Source: Lacinutrix sp. WUR7 (GTDB lineage: Bacteria > Bacteroidota > Bacteroidia > Flavobacteriales > Flavobacteriaceae). Taken from it: DNA of 64,000 nucleotides. Shown here piece after piece: positions 44,675-54,150 of the stretch. A program made the translations under genes and the position numbers. Positions within the stretch are counted from its first letter, which is position 1. Each line of letters begins with the position of its first letter. The notes beneath the pieces were generated by a model. It saw only the letters and a program-made list of their open reading frames with translations. It was not told the DNA's origin and searched no databases. The stretch spans positions 903,001 to 967,000 of the forward strand of contig NZ_CP045067.1 in assembly GCF_016864015.1 (NCBI RefSeq). Reading direction: 5' to 3'.

Positions 44675-44707
44675 AAAAAGCAAGTCTAACTACAAAACTT
44701 GCTTTTT
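44675..44707 (+). terminator. Hairpin with T-run directly before the TlpA-like gene
   Basis: AAAAAGCAAGT at 44675-44685 pairs with ACTTGCTTTTT at 44697-44707. It ends 5 bases before the ATG at 44713. It looks like a terminator closing the repeat array, but its closeness to a start codon makes it a possible control element too. Confidence 0.65.
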
Positions 44708-44712
44708 ATTAA

Positions 44713-45246
44713 ATGATTCCACTAATAAATAAAAACGCTATTTATTTAGCGATACTATTCTATTTGTGCTTTAGTTGTAAAGAAAAACATTCGGAAACAA
44801 ACAAAACGACTACACCTTCGGTAACGACAATCGGTGATATACCTATTTACAATTTTAACGACCTAGAACCACTTCTATACACAAACACGAATAAAACCTA
44901 TATCATAAATTTTTGGGCGATGTGGTGTGCTCCTTGCGTAAAAGAGCTTCCATATATTCAGGAATATGCAGACAAAAATCCGGACGTAGAAGTTTTATTG
45001 GTAAGTATGGATTTTATAAAAGATATAGATACAAAACTTAAGCCTTTTCTAAAAGAAAGAAATATTACTTCCAAAGTTGTTTTATTAGACGATCCAGATG
45101 CCAATAGTTGGATTGATAAAGTGAATCCGGATTGGTCTGGAGCGATTCCTTTTACCATTATATTCAATAATAAAACCCGTAAATATTACGAACGATCTTT
45201 TGAAAACTTAGAAGATTTAGAAAATCAAATAACTACAAATTTTTAA
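44713..45246 (+). CDS. TlpA-like thioredoxin lipoprotein
   Basis: 177 residues. The lipobox is LCFSCKEK. The thioredoxin fold has the full CxxC active site in FWAMWCAPCVKELPY (near residue 76) and the cis-Pro loop in GAIPFTIIF. It should reduce disulfides in envelope proteins or in the cytochrome maturation route. It starts 5 bases after a terminator-like hairpin and is followed 23 bases later by another thioredoxin-fold gene, so those two are probably an operon. Confidence 0.88.
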   Translation: MIPLINKNAIYLAILFYLCFSCKEKHSETNKTTTPSVTTIGDIPIYNFNDLEPLLYTNTNKTYIINFWAMWCAPCVKELPYIQEYADKNPDVEVLLVSMDFIKDIDTKLKPFLKERNITSKVVLLDDPDANSWIDKVNPDWSGAIPFTIIFNNKTRKYYERSFENLEDLENQITTNF

Positions 45247-45269
45247 TAATAAATAAACCAAAATCAATA

Positions 45270-46061
45270 ATGAAAAAGATTAGTATACTAATTGCAATTA
45301 TCTGCATATCTGCATGGGTTTTAACTTCTTGTAAAAACGATACAAGTAAAAAAACAGGAGAACACACAGAACACAAACAGGACGAAAAAGGTCATGGAGA
45401 ACATGGAGACCATAAAGGACCTCCACCACATGGTGAAAAAGGAGATCATAAAGGACCACCACCACATGGTGAAAAAGGAGATCATAAAGGAGCACCTCGT
45501 GGAGGATCACCAGAACAAACAAGAACATTAGAAGAAATTGGAGGTTATAAAATTGGAGATGTAGCAGAAGATTTTTCGCTTAAAAACGTAGACGGATCTA
45601 TGGTTTCTTTAGCTAGCTATAAAGATGCAAAAGGATACATTGTAACTTTTACCTGTAATGGATGTCCGTTTTCCGTATTATACGAAGACCGTTTGATTGC
45701 ATTAAACAATACCTATGCACCAAAAGGATATCCTGTAATTGCTATTAATGGTAATAATCATGAAAACGAAAAAGAAAGTTATGAGGCGATGCAAAAACGT
45801 TCTGAAGAAAAAGGGTTTACATTTCCTTACTTAGTAGATGAAGGACAAAAAGTATATCCAAAATTTGGAGCCGTTAGAACGCCTCACGTATTCCTATTAG
45901 ATAAAGATTTAAAAGTACAATATATTGGTACTATTGATGATAATTCAAAATCTCCAGAAAACGTAAAAGTGAAGTATGTAGAAAATGCAATTGCAGCTTT
46001 AGAAAAAGGAGAAAAACCAAATCCTAATTTCACAAAAGCGATTGGTTGTCCGATAAAATAA
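45270..46061 (+). CDS. His/Gly/Lys-rich redoxin-family lipoprotein
   Basis: 263 residues. The lipobox is LTSCKND. Residues about 30-80 are a low-complexity His-rich stretch with a 12-residue tandem unit (GDHKGPPPHGEK, 2.5 copies), likely metal binding. From about residue 88 a peroxiredoxin/AhpC-TSA-like thioredoxin fold begins (AEDFSLKNVDG, the CxxC in FTCNGCPFSVLYEDR, TPHVFLLDKD). The C-terminus carries another Cys (AIGCPIK). Probably a periplasmic thiol peroxidase or thiol-disulfide protein; substrate unknown. It follows a TlpA-like gene in the same operon. Confidence 0.85.
   Translation: MKKISILIAIICISAWVLTSCKNDTSKKTGEHTEHKQDEKGHGEHGDHKGPPPHGEKGDHKGPPPHGEKGDHKGAPRGGSPEQTRTLEEIGGYKIGDVAEDFSLKNVDGSMVSLASYKDAKGYIVTFTCNGCPFSVLYEDRLIALNNTYAPKGYPVIAINGNNHENEKESYEAMQKRSEEKGFTFPYLVDEGQKVYPKFGAVRTPHVFLLDKDLKVQYIGTIDDNSKSPENVKVKYVENAIAALEKGEKPNPNFTKAIGCPIK
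45405..45503 (+). repeat. 36-bp tandem repeat encoding GDHKGPPPHGEK
   Basis: Units at 45405-45440 and 45441-45476 and a partial third from 45477, in frame. The first two differ at only a few bases, suggesting recent slippage. Confidence 0.85.
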
Positions 46062-46093
46062 ATATATCTTTAGTTTTTAAAAATAAAATTCAT

Positions 46094-46130
46094 GACCTGT
46101 CAAGTTTCCTAAAACTGGCAGGTCTTTTTT
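46094..46130 (+). terminator. Terminator after the redoxin gene
   Basis: GACCTGTCAAGTTT at 46094-46107 pairs imperfectly with AAAACTGGCAGGTC at 46111-46124, then six T. It belongs to the same hairpin type as 41229-41267. Confidence 0.75.
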
Positions 46131-46139
46131 ATAGTAAAC

Positions 46140-46250
46140 ATTTCTATTTTAATTAAATAAAGGCATTTTTATTAGAAAACTGGAAGGATTTGAATTGAAA
46201 AAAACGAAGTAATTTTTAAATTCTGTCCGTCTTCAACTAAAACATTAATT
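46140..46250. repeat. Decayed copy of the spacer repeat
   Basis: A stretch with GGATTTGAATTGAAAAAAAC, GAAGTAATTTTT and TCTGTCCGTC resembles the tail of the hairpin array at 44270. No gene is visible in it. Confidence 0.35.
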
Positions 46251-46255
46251 AACAA

Positions 46256-47677
46256 CTACTTTTTAAGAGGAGGTATCCAAGAAGCATCTTCAAAGGGACT
46301 TTCACTTAGCTTAGTTAAATCTACATTAGGAGAAATCATATATTGATTTGGCAACCCATTAAATTCTACTTTAATTTTTGCTTTAATACTTGGATTTACA
46401 ATACCACTTTCTCTTTCCAATTTTTTACTTATGTATTTAGAAAGGTGAATAAAAGTAAAAGGATCTTCTAACATGTGTATATATTGATTTTTAGTCACAT
46501 AAGATTTCCCATCCAAATGATAAGTGTTAGAAGTTTTTGTATCCGTTAACGACATATTAAATTCTGTAACATTTCTAGTTTGCATTTTCATTCTCCAAGA
46601 AAATCGAGATGCAATCCCTGTCCATTCTGGATTTGTAGTTAAAAACATATATCTAAGAGGAAATAGCAGATGAAAAACAACAAAAACTAAGATGTAAAAT
46701 GCTGTCGCTCTTCTAAAATTATTCCAACCCTCTTTTTTGTTTTCGATTGTATTATTGGCTTGATTAACTAACCTTTGTTTAGCCATAAATTCCTTTCTTT
46801 CTTGTTTGTTTTTAAACTTCTTATCCGTTGCTTTTTTAACTAGAAAAACATCTAAAAACGCTCCTACTTTATCTGAATTTAAAAACAAAATAGTGGAACA
46901 AATCATAAAAAACGGAAATATTCCTATATCACTAAAAAGAATTGTTCCATTAATCAAACTAAATATAACTACTAACAATAATCCTACTTTCCTTGTACGC
47001 TTATTTAAAAGGATAAATACAATGCTTAGGTCGAATAAAACACCTCCATAGGTAACTAAATTATTCAAAATTGTTTCAGGTAAAAGCTGATATAAGAAGC
47101 TTCCGTTAGACTGTTTTATAATAACACTTGTTAAGTTAGTATCTAGCCAATTAGAAGATAATTTTGCAATTCCACCAAAAAAATAAGGTAAACTAATTAG
47201 GAATATTAGTATATATTGATTCCAAGCAGGAACTACTTTTACCAATTGTTTTTTAGAAAACTTTGATCGTAAACTATATTTTTTATCCGCTTCAATAAAT
47301 ATCATTACAAAAGCAATTAAGGCTATTAAATATAGATGGTTGTTGTATAAAGTTTTGTCAATAAAGGTGAAATATGAAAAGCCTAAAAAGAAAAATATCA
47401 TGGCATAACGATACAAAAAACCAAGCGTTATTAATATCGACGAAATAAACATTCCAAAATGAATAGCCTTTAAAGCACCTATAGATAATGGTTTTAAAAA
47501 TGATAATCCGTAGTATGGAAATAATACTTCTGGGCCTTTCATAAACTGAAAAGTATAATCTACCTCGTAATAATAAATCATTTGGTAAACCATAAAGCAT
47601 CCAAAAATAATTCGGAAAAAACTTACAATAGAACTATCAATTAATTGGAATAAAAAAGAGTATAGTTTTAATATCAT
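46256..47677 (-). CDS. HTTM-domain membrane protein (vitamin K carboxylase-like)
   Basis: 473 residues with about nine hydrophobic segments. Signature parts of the HTTM/VKGC family are seen: FIDKTLYNNHLYLI, and the loop PYFFGGIAKLSSNWL, where the Lys falls in the position of the catalytic base of the human gamma-glutamyl carboxylase. A soluble C-terminal part of about 130 residues follows. Bacterial members have unknown substrates. CAAATATA at 47706-47713 reads as a TATATTTG promoter element on the minus strand, 29 bases before the start. The family call is firm; carboxylase activity is not shown. Confidence 0.85.
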   Translation of the reverse strand: MILKLYSFLFQLIDSSIVSFFRIIFGCFMVYQMIYYYEVDYTFQFMKGPEVLFPYYGLSFLKPLSIGALKAIHFGMFISSILITLGFLYRYAMIFFFLGFSYFTFIDKTLYNNHLYLIALIAFVMIFIEADKKYSLRSKFSKKQLVKVVPAWNQYILIFLISLPYFFGGIAKLSSNWLDTNLTSVIIKQSNGSFLYQLLPETILNNLVTYGGVLFDLSIVFILLNKRTRKVGLLLVVIFSLINGTILFSDIGIFPFFMICSTILFLNSDKVGAFLDVFLVKKATDKKFKNKQERKEFMAKQRLVNQANNTIENKKEGWNNFRRATAFYILVFVVFHLLFPLRYMFLTTNPEWTGIASRFSWRMKMQTRNVTEFNMSLTDTKTSNTYHLDGKSYVTKNQYIHMLEDPFTFIHLSKYISKKLERESGIVNPSIKAKIKVEFNGLPNQYMISPNVDLTKLSESPFEDASWIPPLKK

Positions 47678-47772
47678 AAAGAAGCATAAAATAAATGAAG
47701 CTTTTCAAATATAGCCTTTTTTTTTAAACGAATGTTTAATAGACAACTAAGTACTCTAAAAAAGTACCTCCT

Positions 47773-49542
47773 CTAAATGATCTCCATTTTCTTCAACAAG
47801 AAACTCGCATTCATATTTTGGCAGATGCCGTGTTTTAACTTGTAATCGAAAAAGAGTTCATCATTAATTATTTCTGCATCGAAATAGTAGTTTTTTACTT
47901 CGTCTAATTCCTTTTCAATTTCGCATAAACTTAAATCGTGGGTTGCAATAATTCCAGTAGCATTTTTAGAAACTAATTTTTCAACAAACTTACGAGAACC
48001 AATAGCTTTGTCTGTAGAGTTGGTCCCTTTTAAAATTTCATCTAGAATAATAAAATAAGAATCGTCTTGTAAGGCATCTACAATAAACTTTAAGCGCGTT
48101 AACTCACTAAAGAAATAACTGCTATCATCTGTAAGGGAATCGCTGGTGCGCATGCTTGTGATCAATTTTATAGGATTGTAAATACTAGAGGTGGCACAAA
48201 TAGGTAAGCCAACATTAGCCATCACAATATGCAAAGAAACGGTTCTTAAAAAAGTACTTTTTCCCGCCATATTTGCTCCTGTAACAATAAAAAACTGTTG
48301 GTCATTAATATTTAAATCACTAGTAACTCTTTTGTTTTTATCTAATAAAGGATGTCCTAAATTTTTCGCTTTTATGACAATCTTTTCTTTCACAATTTCT
48401 GGAAATACAAAGTCCGGTTGATTAAAAGTATAATTACCTAAAGTATTGTACGCGTCAAAAAAGGAAACCACTTCAAACCAATGCGAAACCGTTGTTTTGT
48501 ATTGCGCAATCCATTGCTCAATTTGATAAGAATTTCTTATATCAATTAAAAGAAAACCATTACCAAAAATGGTAGAAATTAAATTATTTCTATTATCTAA
48601 AGCATCAATGTGTTTTGAAAATTCTTTAAAAATTAAAGACGCTTTTTTTTCTTCTTGCTGAATATATTCTTGTTTTCCTCTTAATAATTTTGAAGAAAAA
48701 TTTTCCGTTTCCATTTGTTCTAATAAGGAAGCATATTGTTTAAAAGTATCCTTAACCTGATCGGTATTAGCCGCTAAATCGTTTATTCTTTTTAAATATA
48801 CTCCAGAGATACCAGAACCCAAAAGCAACCAAAAAACTAAAAACAAAAAGGAGATGATTTCAAAGATTCCTAAAAACAGAATTATTCCAGAACCTATAGT
48901 AAAAGCAAGAGGTATAAAACGCATGCTTTTTGGTAAAAAGGATTTATGCTCTTTCAACCAATCTGTAATTTTTGATGCTGGCGTTTCCGTTTGAATCAAG
49001 CTTGCCACTGCCGAGAAATGTTGTCGCCATTTTGGTTTACCGGCTAATTCCTTGATCGCTTCTTGACGTGAATTTATCCCTTCAATATTATTTGCCGTCA
49101 GTTCCTTTACTAAATACTTTGTACCTTCTTCTGTGGCTGTTCGATTTATAAATTGAAAAAAAGAGCCTTTGCCAAACAAATCTACATCTAAACTAAAAGC
49201 ATGATTTGGGTCTTGAAATTGCAAGCCTTCGTCTCTTCCTTTAAAATCTCCAGAAGCAATTTTTAGTTCTTCTTCATTAATCGCAACTAATGCTTTTTTT
49301 AGATTGTGTTGGTATTTTAAATCGGTGTATTTAGAAAGTAAATAGATAAAAGCAACAATACCAACAATTGCTATTCCTATGGCTATTTGCAGGTTACTAA
49401 AAGCAAAATAAACTCCAATACCTGTAGCAATAAAAACCGATATTCTAGCAAAACTCAAGCTAGTAAGTTTCTTATACAAAGACTTAACTTCTAATTGATG
49501 CGCTTCTAATTCTTGTTTATAAAATGTATTTGGATCTTGCAT
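47773..49542 (-). CDS. Membrane-anchored MutS-like ATPase
   Basis: 589 residues. Two hydrophobic segments near residues 30-70 and two near 205-250 suggest a membrane anchor, unlike classical MutS. The C-terminal 200 residues are the MutS ATPase core: Walker A in TGANMAGKSTFLRT, the switch region TSMRTSDSLTDDSSYFF, Walker B in FIILDEILKGTNSTDK, and the signature GIIATHDLSLC. The mismatch-recognition domain and its Phe-x-Glu motif are absent. Such proteins occur in Bacteroidetes as MutS-related families without known repair role. It lies 3 bases downstream of the M28 peptidase gene. Confidence 0.88.
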   Translation of the reverse strand: MQDPNTFYKQELEAHQLEVKSLYKKLTSLSFARISVFIATGIGVYFAFSNLQIAIGIAIVGIVAFIYLLSKYTDLKYQHNLKKALVAINEEELKIASGDFKGRDEGLQFQDPNHAFSLDVDLFGKGSFFQFINRTATEEGTKYLVKELTANNIEGINSRQEAIKELAGKPKWRQHFSAVASLIQTETPASKITDWLKEHKSFLPKSMRFIPLAFTIGSGIILFLGIFEIISFLFLVFWLLLGSGISGVYLKRINDLAANTDQVKDTFKQYASLLEQMETENFSSKLLRGKQEYIQQEEKKASLIFKEFSKHIDALDNRNNLISTIFGNGFLLIDIRNSYQIEQWIAQYKTTVSHWFEVVSFFDAYNTLGNYTFNQPDFVFPEIVKEKIVIKAKNLGHPLLDKNKRVTSDLNINDQQFFIVTGANMAGKSTFLRTVSLHIVMANVGLPICATSSIYNPIKLITSMRTSDSLTDDSSYFFSELTRLKFIVDALQDDSYFIILDEILKGTNSTDKAIGSRKFVEKLVSKNATGIIATHDLSLCEIEKELDEVKNYYFDAEIINDELFFDYKLKHGICQNMNASFLLKKMEII

Positions 49543-49545
49543 TTT

Positions 49546-50490
49546 TTATAATTCTGTAGTGTCTAATTTTTTAAAAACAGTAATAATAGTAGTTACTGCA
49601 TTTTGATAAAAATTAGGGTGAATATTTTCGTAATCGTCTGTAGGCTTATGGTAATCTTTATGATCTTCTACGCCAAAATAAATAAAGGGAATGTTTACAT
49701 CATGAAACGGGGCATGATCGGAAGATTGCGTCCAATCATCTAATGTATCACTACCATCATGACCAATAATAAGTTTTATATTTTCGGAAGGCTGTATACT
49801 TTTAATTGCTGGTTCTAATTGTTTATAATGAAAAGATCCAACTGCAAATAATTCGTTTTTATTATTTCGGCTAATCATATCCATATTGATATTCAATTTG
49901 ATATTTTCTAGTGGAATAATAGAATTTTTCACAAAATATTTAGAACCAACCAAACCTAGTTCTTCGGCATCTACAGCAGCCAAAATAACAGAATGCTTTG
50001 GTGGGTTTTTCTGGAAGTATTCCGCGAAAGCGAACAATGCTGAAATACCTGAAGCGTCATCATCTGCACCATTATAAATTTTTCCACCTTTTACACCTAC
50101 ATGATCATAATGCGCAGAAAGCACGATGTATTCTTCTGGCTTTACACTTCCTTTTATAAGTCCGAGAACATTAGTACCTGCATATTCTTTACTTCTGCGT
50201 GTAAAGGAAAAATGCTGTTCAAAGTTTTTAGTAAGCGGTACCACTTGTAACTCTTGAAATTTATTTATGATATAGTTTTTTGCTTTTTCTGCTCCAGCGG
50301 TTCCGGTACGTCTACCTTCAAAAACATCGGAAGATAAAACTTCCACATGATGCAATAAAGAATCTGCGTGGAACCAATTTTGTTCCAATACTTCGACTGC
50401 AACCTTTGGCGTTTCCGTTTGACCTTTACAACTTGCTAATGAAAAAAACATTAAAAATAAACTGGTGATATATCTATAATTCATATTCAA
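49546..50490 (-). CDS. M28-family zinc aminopeptidase lipoprotein
   Basis: 314 residues. The lipobox is LASCKGQ. Two-zinc site residues of the M28 family are visible: His and Asp in SAHYDHVG, Asp in GADDDASG, Glu in DAEELGLVGS, Asp in NMDMISR and His in SSDHAPFHD. It releases N-terminal amino acids from peptides in the periplasm or at the surface. A second start two codons in (50484) is equally possible. It probably shares a transcript with the MutS-like gene. Confidence 0.9.
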   Translation of the reverse strand: MNMNYRYITSLFLMFFSLASCKGQTETPKVAVEVLEQNWFHADSLLHHVEVLSSDVFEGRRTGTAGAEKAKNYIINKFQELQVVPLTKNFEQHFSFTRRSKEYAGTNVLGLIKGSVKPEEYIVLSAHYDHVGVKGGKIYNGADDDASGISALFAFAEYFQKNPPKHSVILAAVDAEELGLVGSKYFVKNSIIPLENIKLNINMDMISRNNKNELFAVGSFHYKQLEPAIKSIQPSENIKLIIGHDGSDTLDDWTQSSDHAPFHDVNIPFIYFGVEDHKDYHKPTDDYENIHPNFYQNAVTTIITVFKKLDTTEL

Positions 50491-50510
50491 AATTTAAAGG
50501 TTAAAGCTAA

Positions 50511-50542
50511 ACAAAAAATCCCAAGATTGCTCTTGAGATTTT
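50511..50542 (-). terminator. Terminator of the sdhCAB operon
   Basis: AAAATCCCAAGA at 50515-50526 pairs, with one mismatch, with TCTTGAGATTTT at 50531-50542. On the minus strand it lies about 55 bases after the sdhB stop and is followed by a T-run. Confidence 0.75.
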
Positions 50543-50596
50543 AATTTATAATGAGATCCTTAAACTACACTTCGACAAGCGCAGTATGACAAAATA

Positions 50597-51343
50597 TTAT
50601 CCTTTTAAGGATGCTTTTAAGTATTCTGAATTCATACGAGCGATATTTTTTAAAGAAATTCCTTTAGGACATTCCACTTCGCAAGCTCCAGTGTTGGTAC
50701 AGTTACCAAAACCTTCATCATCCATTTGTTTTACCATGTTTAAAACACGATCTGTAGCTTCAATTTGACCTTGTGGTAACAATGCAAATTGAGATACTTT
50801 AGCACCAACAAATAACATTGCTGAAGAGTTTTTACAAGAAGCTACACAAGCACCACATCCAATACAAGTTGCAGAATCAAAAGCCGTATCTGCATCGTGT
50901 TTATTAATAGGAATTGTATTTGCATCAATAGTATTCCCTGAAGTATTTACCGAAATAAATCCTCCTGCATGTTGAATTCTATCAAAAGAAGTTCTATCTA
51001 CAATTAAATCTTTTACAACTGGAAATGCTGTTGCTCTAAATGGCTCGATAGTAATGGTATCGCCATCTTTAAACATACGCATGTGTAACTGACAAGTGGT
51101 TACACCACGATCAGGTCCATGTGCTTCTCCGTTAATATATAAAGAACACATTCCGCAAATTCCTTCACGACAATCGTGATCGAAAGCTACTGGCTCTTCA
51201 TCTTTGTTAATTAATTGTTCGTTTAATACATCTAACATTTCAAGGAAAGACATATCTGGAGAAATATCGGTGACTTTATAATCCACCATTTTCCCTTTAT
51301 CACTTGCGTTTTTTTGACGCCAAATTTTCAGTGTTAAATTCAT
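50597..51343 (-). CDS. sdhB: Succinate dehydrogenase/fumarate reductase iron-sulfur subunit
   Basis: 248 residues. The 2Fe-2S ligands are in CREGICGMC and VTTCQLH; the 4Fe-4S and 3Fe-4S sets are in [13 protein letters not shown] and [14 protein letters not shown]. It carries electrons from the flavoprotein to the cytochrome b subunit at the inner membrane. Last gene of sdhCAB, 8 bases after sdhA. Confidence 0.95.
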   Translation of the reverse strand: MNLTLKIWRQKNASDKGKMVDYKVTDISPDMSFLEMLDVLNEQLINKDEEPVAFDHDCREGICGMCSLYINGEAHGPDRGVTTCQLHMRMFKDGDTITIEPFRATAFPVVKDLIVDRTSFDRIQHAGGFISVNTSGNTIDANTIPINKHDADTAFDSATCIGCGACVASCKNSSAMLFVGAKVSQFALLPQGQIEATDRVLNMVKQMDDEGFGNCTNTGACEVECPKGISLKNIARMNSEYLKASLKG

Positions 51344-51351
51344 AGCTTTCC

Positions 51352-53364
51352 TTATTTGTATGATCTTTGTTTTAATTCTATATCCTTGAACTCTAATTCC
51401 TCTTTATGTAAAACAGCATCGCTAGGTTCTCCTTTGTATTCCCAAGCAGCAACATATGCGAAGTTTTCATCATCACGTTTTGCTTCTCCTTTTTGTTCCC
51501 CATCTAATTCTACTGCATCTTCTCTAAAGTGTCCTCCACAAGATTCTTCTCTGTTTAAAGCATCTTTAGCGAATAATTCTCCTAATTCTAAGAAATCTGC
51601 AACACGACCAGCTTTTGCTAATTCTTCGTTGTATTCTTCGTTTGTTCCAGGAACTTTTACGTCTTTCCAGAATTCTGCTCGGAGTTCTTTAATTTCTGAA
51701 ATAGCTTCGGTTAATCCTTTAACGTTTCTAGCCATTCCTACTTTGTTCCACATGATTTTCCCTAATTTCTTATGGAAATAATCTACTGAGTGAGAACCTT
51801 TATTAGTAACGAAGAAATCTAAAGTCTTTTTTACTTCTTTTTCCGCATCCTCAAATTCTTTCGAATCTGTAGAAATTGGTCCTGTTCTAATATCATCTGA
51901 TAAATAATCACCAATCGTATAAGGCAATACAAAATAACCATCTGCTAAACCTTGCATTAATGCCGAAGCACCAAGTCTGTTTGCACCATGATCAGAGAAA
52001 TTTGCTTCTCCAATACAGTATAAACCAGGAACGGTTGTCATTAAGTTATAATCTACCCAAACACCACCCATTGTGTAGTGTACTGCTGGATAAATCATCA
52101 TTGGCGTGTTGTATGGATCTTGATCTACGATCTTCTCATACATTTGGAATAAGTTTCCGTATTTATTTTTGATTACTTCTTGTCCTAATTTTTTAACAAG
52201 AGCGGCATCATTTTCATTTAATCCTTTAACGTGTGCTGTTTCTTTTCCGTAACGTTGAATTGCCGAAGCAAAATCTAAGAATACAGCTTCACCTGTTGCA
52301 TTTACACCAAAACCAGCATCACAACGCTCTTTTGCAGCACGAGAGGCAACATCACGAGGTACTAGGTTTCCGAATGCAGGATAACGACGTTCTAAATAAT
52401 AGTCTCTGTCTTCTTCTTTAATATCTTTAGGCTGTAACGTTTTATTACGAATAGCCTCCACATCTTTCATGTGTTTTGGCACCCAAATACGTCCGTCATT
52501 ACGTAAAGACTCAGACATTAACGTTAGTTTAGACTGATGATCTCCAGAAACAGGAATACATGTTGGGTGAATTTGTGTGTAACAAGGGTTTGCAAAGTAA
52601 GCACCACGTTTATGTGCTTTCCAAGCTGCTGTTACATTACTTCCCATCGCATTAGTCGATAAGAAGAATACATTACCATAACCACCAGTTCCAAGAACTA
52701 CAGCATGTGCCGAATGACGTTCTACTTCTCCAGTAATTAAGTTACGTGTTATAATTCCACGAGCTTTTCCATCTACTTTAACAACGTCTAACATTTCGTG
52801 ACGGTTGTACATTTTGATTTTACCACGACCAATTTGACGGTTCATAGCAGAATAGGCTCCTAATAATAATTGTTGTCCTGTTTGTCCAGCTGCGTAAAAA
52901 GTACGAGATACTAATACACCACCAAACGAACGGTTATCTAATAATCCACCATATTCTCTTGCAAAAGGAACCCCTTGTGCAACACATTGGTCAATAATGT
53001 TTGCAGATACCTCAGCCAAACGGTATACGTTTGCTTCACGCGAACGATAATCACCACCTTTTACAGTATCGTAAAACAATCTATATGTAGAATCTCCATC
53101 TCCTTGGTAGTTCTTTGCTGCGTTAATTCCTCCTTGTGCTGCAATAGAGTGTGCACGTCTTGGAGAATCTTGAAAGCAAAATGCTTTTACGTTATAACCA
53201 AGCTCTGCTAACGTAGCAGCAGCAGATCCACCAGCTAAACCTGTACCAACAATAATAACATCTATGTTACGCTTGTTTGCAGGATTTACTAAGTCGATAT
53301 GATTTTTATAGTCTGTCCATTTATCTTTAATTGGACCTTTTGGTATTTTTGAATCTAAAGCCAT
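51352..53364 (-). CDS. sdhA: Succinate dehydrogenase/fumarate reductase flavoprotein subunit
   Basis: 670 residues. The FAD-binding [17 protein letters not shown] motif is near residue 42, and the covalent FAD His lies in [16 protein letters not shown]. Substrate-site residues include HPTCIP and [14 protein letters not shown]. It oxidises succinate to fumarate in the TCA cycle. The length and the insert near 330 fit the Bacteroidetes type. It sits between sdhC and sdhB with short gaps. Confidence 0.95.
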   Translation of the reverse strand: MALDSKIPKGPIKDKWTDYKNHIDLVNPANKRNIDVIIVGTGLAGGSAAATLAELGYNVKAFCFQDSPRRAHSIAAQGGINAAKNYQGDGDSTYRLFYDTVKGGDYRSREANVYRLAEVSANIIDQCVAQGVPFAREYGGLLDNRSFGGVLVSRTFYAAGQTGQQLLLGAYSAMNRQIGRGKIKMYNRHEMLDVVKVDGKARGIITRNLITGEVERHSAHAVVLGTGGYGNVFFLSTNAMGSNVTAAWKAHKRGAYFANPCYTQIHPTCIPVSGDHQSKLTLMSESLRNDGRIWVPKHMKDVEAIRNKTLQPKDIKEEDRDYYLERRYPAFGNLVPRDVASRAAKERCDAGFGVNATGEAVFLDFASAIQRYGKETAHVKGLNENDAALVKKLGQEVIKNKYGNLFQMYEKIVDQDPYNTPMMIYPAVHYTMGGVWVDYNLMTTVPGLYCIGEANFSDHGANRLGASALMQGLADGYFVLPYTIGDYLSDDIRTGPISTDSKEFEDAEKEVKKTLDFFVTNKGSHSVDYFHKKLGKIMWNKVGMARNVKGLTEAISEIKELRAEFWKDVKVPGTNEEYNEELAKAGRVADFLELGELFAKDALNREESCGGHFREDAVELDGEQKGEAKRDDENFAYVAAWEYKGEPSDAVLHKEELEFKDIELKQRSYK

Positions 53365-53376
53365 ATTAGATATTTT

Positions 53377-54051
53377 TTAGTGATTAAAATGATGAAATAA
53401 TGCAATGAAAATGAATCCTAATGGAATGATAATCGCATATGCTTTTCCGAATCCTTTTAATCCTTTTGTATATTTATTGTTTGCTCCAACCGATTGGAAT
53501 GCCGAACTAAACCCGTGCAATAAGTGTAATGCTAAGAATACAAAAGCAATACAATATAATGCTACTCTCCAGATATCTACAAACTTATGCTGTAGCTCTT
53601 CAAAATATCTAAACTCGCCATTGGCAAGTAATCCAGACATATCGCCTTGAATGTATTTTGTGTTTATTTCTGGCAACCAAAAATCATAAAAGTGTAAACA
53701 GATAAAAGCTAAAATTGCTAGTCCGCTGTAAATCATATTACGACTCATCCAGGTAGAATTAGCAGCACCATTATTTTTGGCATAGCTTATTGTTCGTGCT
53801 TTTTTGTTTTTAATCTCTAGAACAAATCCCATTACAAAATGGAAAATAACACCAAAAATTAATACAGGTTGCATCACATATTGAATTGCCCAAAAGGTTC
53901 CCATATAATGAGAAACTTCATTAAAAGTATCTGCACTAAAGACAGACAACAGGTTAATTGCAAAATGTTGTAATAAGAAAATCATTAGGAAGAGTGCCGA
54001 AAGTGCCATGGCAAACTTTCTTCCAATCGAAGAATTTAAAATTCCGCTCAT
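53377..54051 (-). CDS. sdhC: Succinate dehydrogenase cytochrome b subunit
   Basis: 224 residues with five hydrophobic membrane segments and several membrane His residues (LLQHFAIN, FHFVMGF, FLALHLLHGF), as in the diheme cytochrome b558 type of SdhC/FrdC that needs no SdhD. It passes electrons to menaquinone. First gene of the operon; a promoter with correct spacing lies upstream. Confidence 0.93.
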   Translation of the reverse strand: MSGILNSSIGRKFAMALSALFLMIFLLQHFAINLLSVFSADTFNEVSHYMGTFWAIQYVMQPVLIFGVIFHFVMGFVLEIKNKKARTISYAKNNGAANSTWMSRNMIYSGLAILAFICLHFYDFWLPEINTKYIQGDMSGLLANGEFRYFEELQHKFVDIWRVALYCIAFVFLALHLLHGFSSAFQSVGANNKYTKGLKGFGKAYAIIIPLGFIFIALFHHFNH

Positions 54052-54079
54052 TATTTTGTGTAGTTAGATTATAATTACA

Positions 54080-54110
54080 CAAATATAACAAGCAACGCTA
54101 ACGCAAGCAA
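54080..54110 (-). promoter_or_regulatory. Promoter of sdhCAB
   Basis: On the minus strand TTG (54108-54110) is 20 bases before TATATTTG (54080-54087), a close match to TTG / TAnnTTTG. The sdhC start follows about 29 bases later. Confidence 0.72.
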
Positions 54111-54150
54111 GTGAAAATGCTTTTTATAAATTTATTTAGAATGGATTTAA

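Noticed and set aside
45298-45528. 76-codon minus-strand frame opposite the redoxin gene
   Set aside because: The Val/Leu/His repeats mirror the GDHKGPPPHGEK tandem repeat on the other strand.
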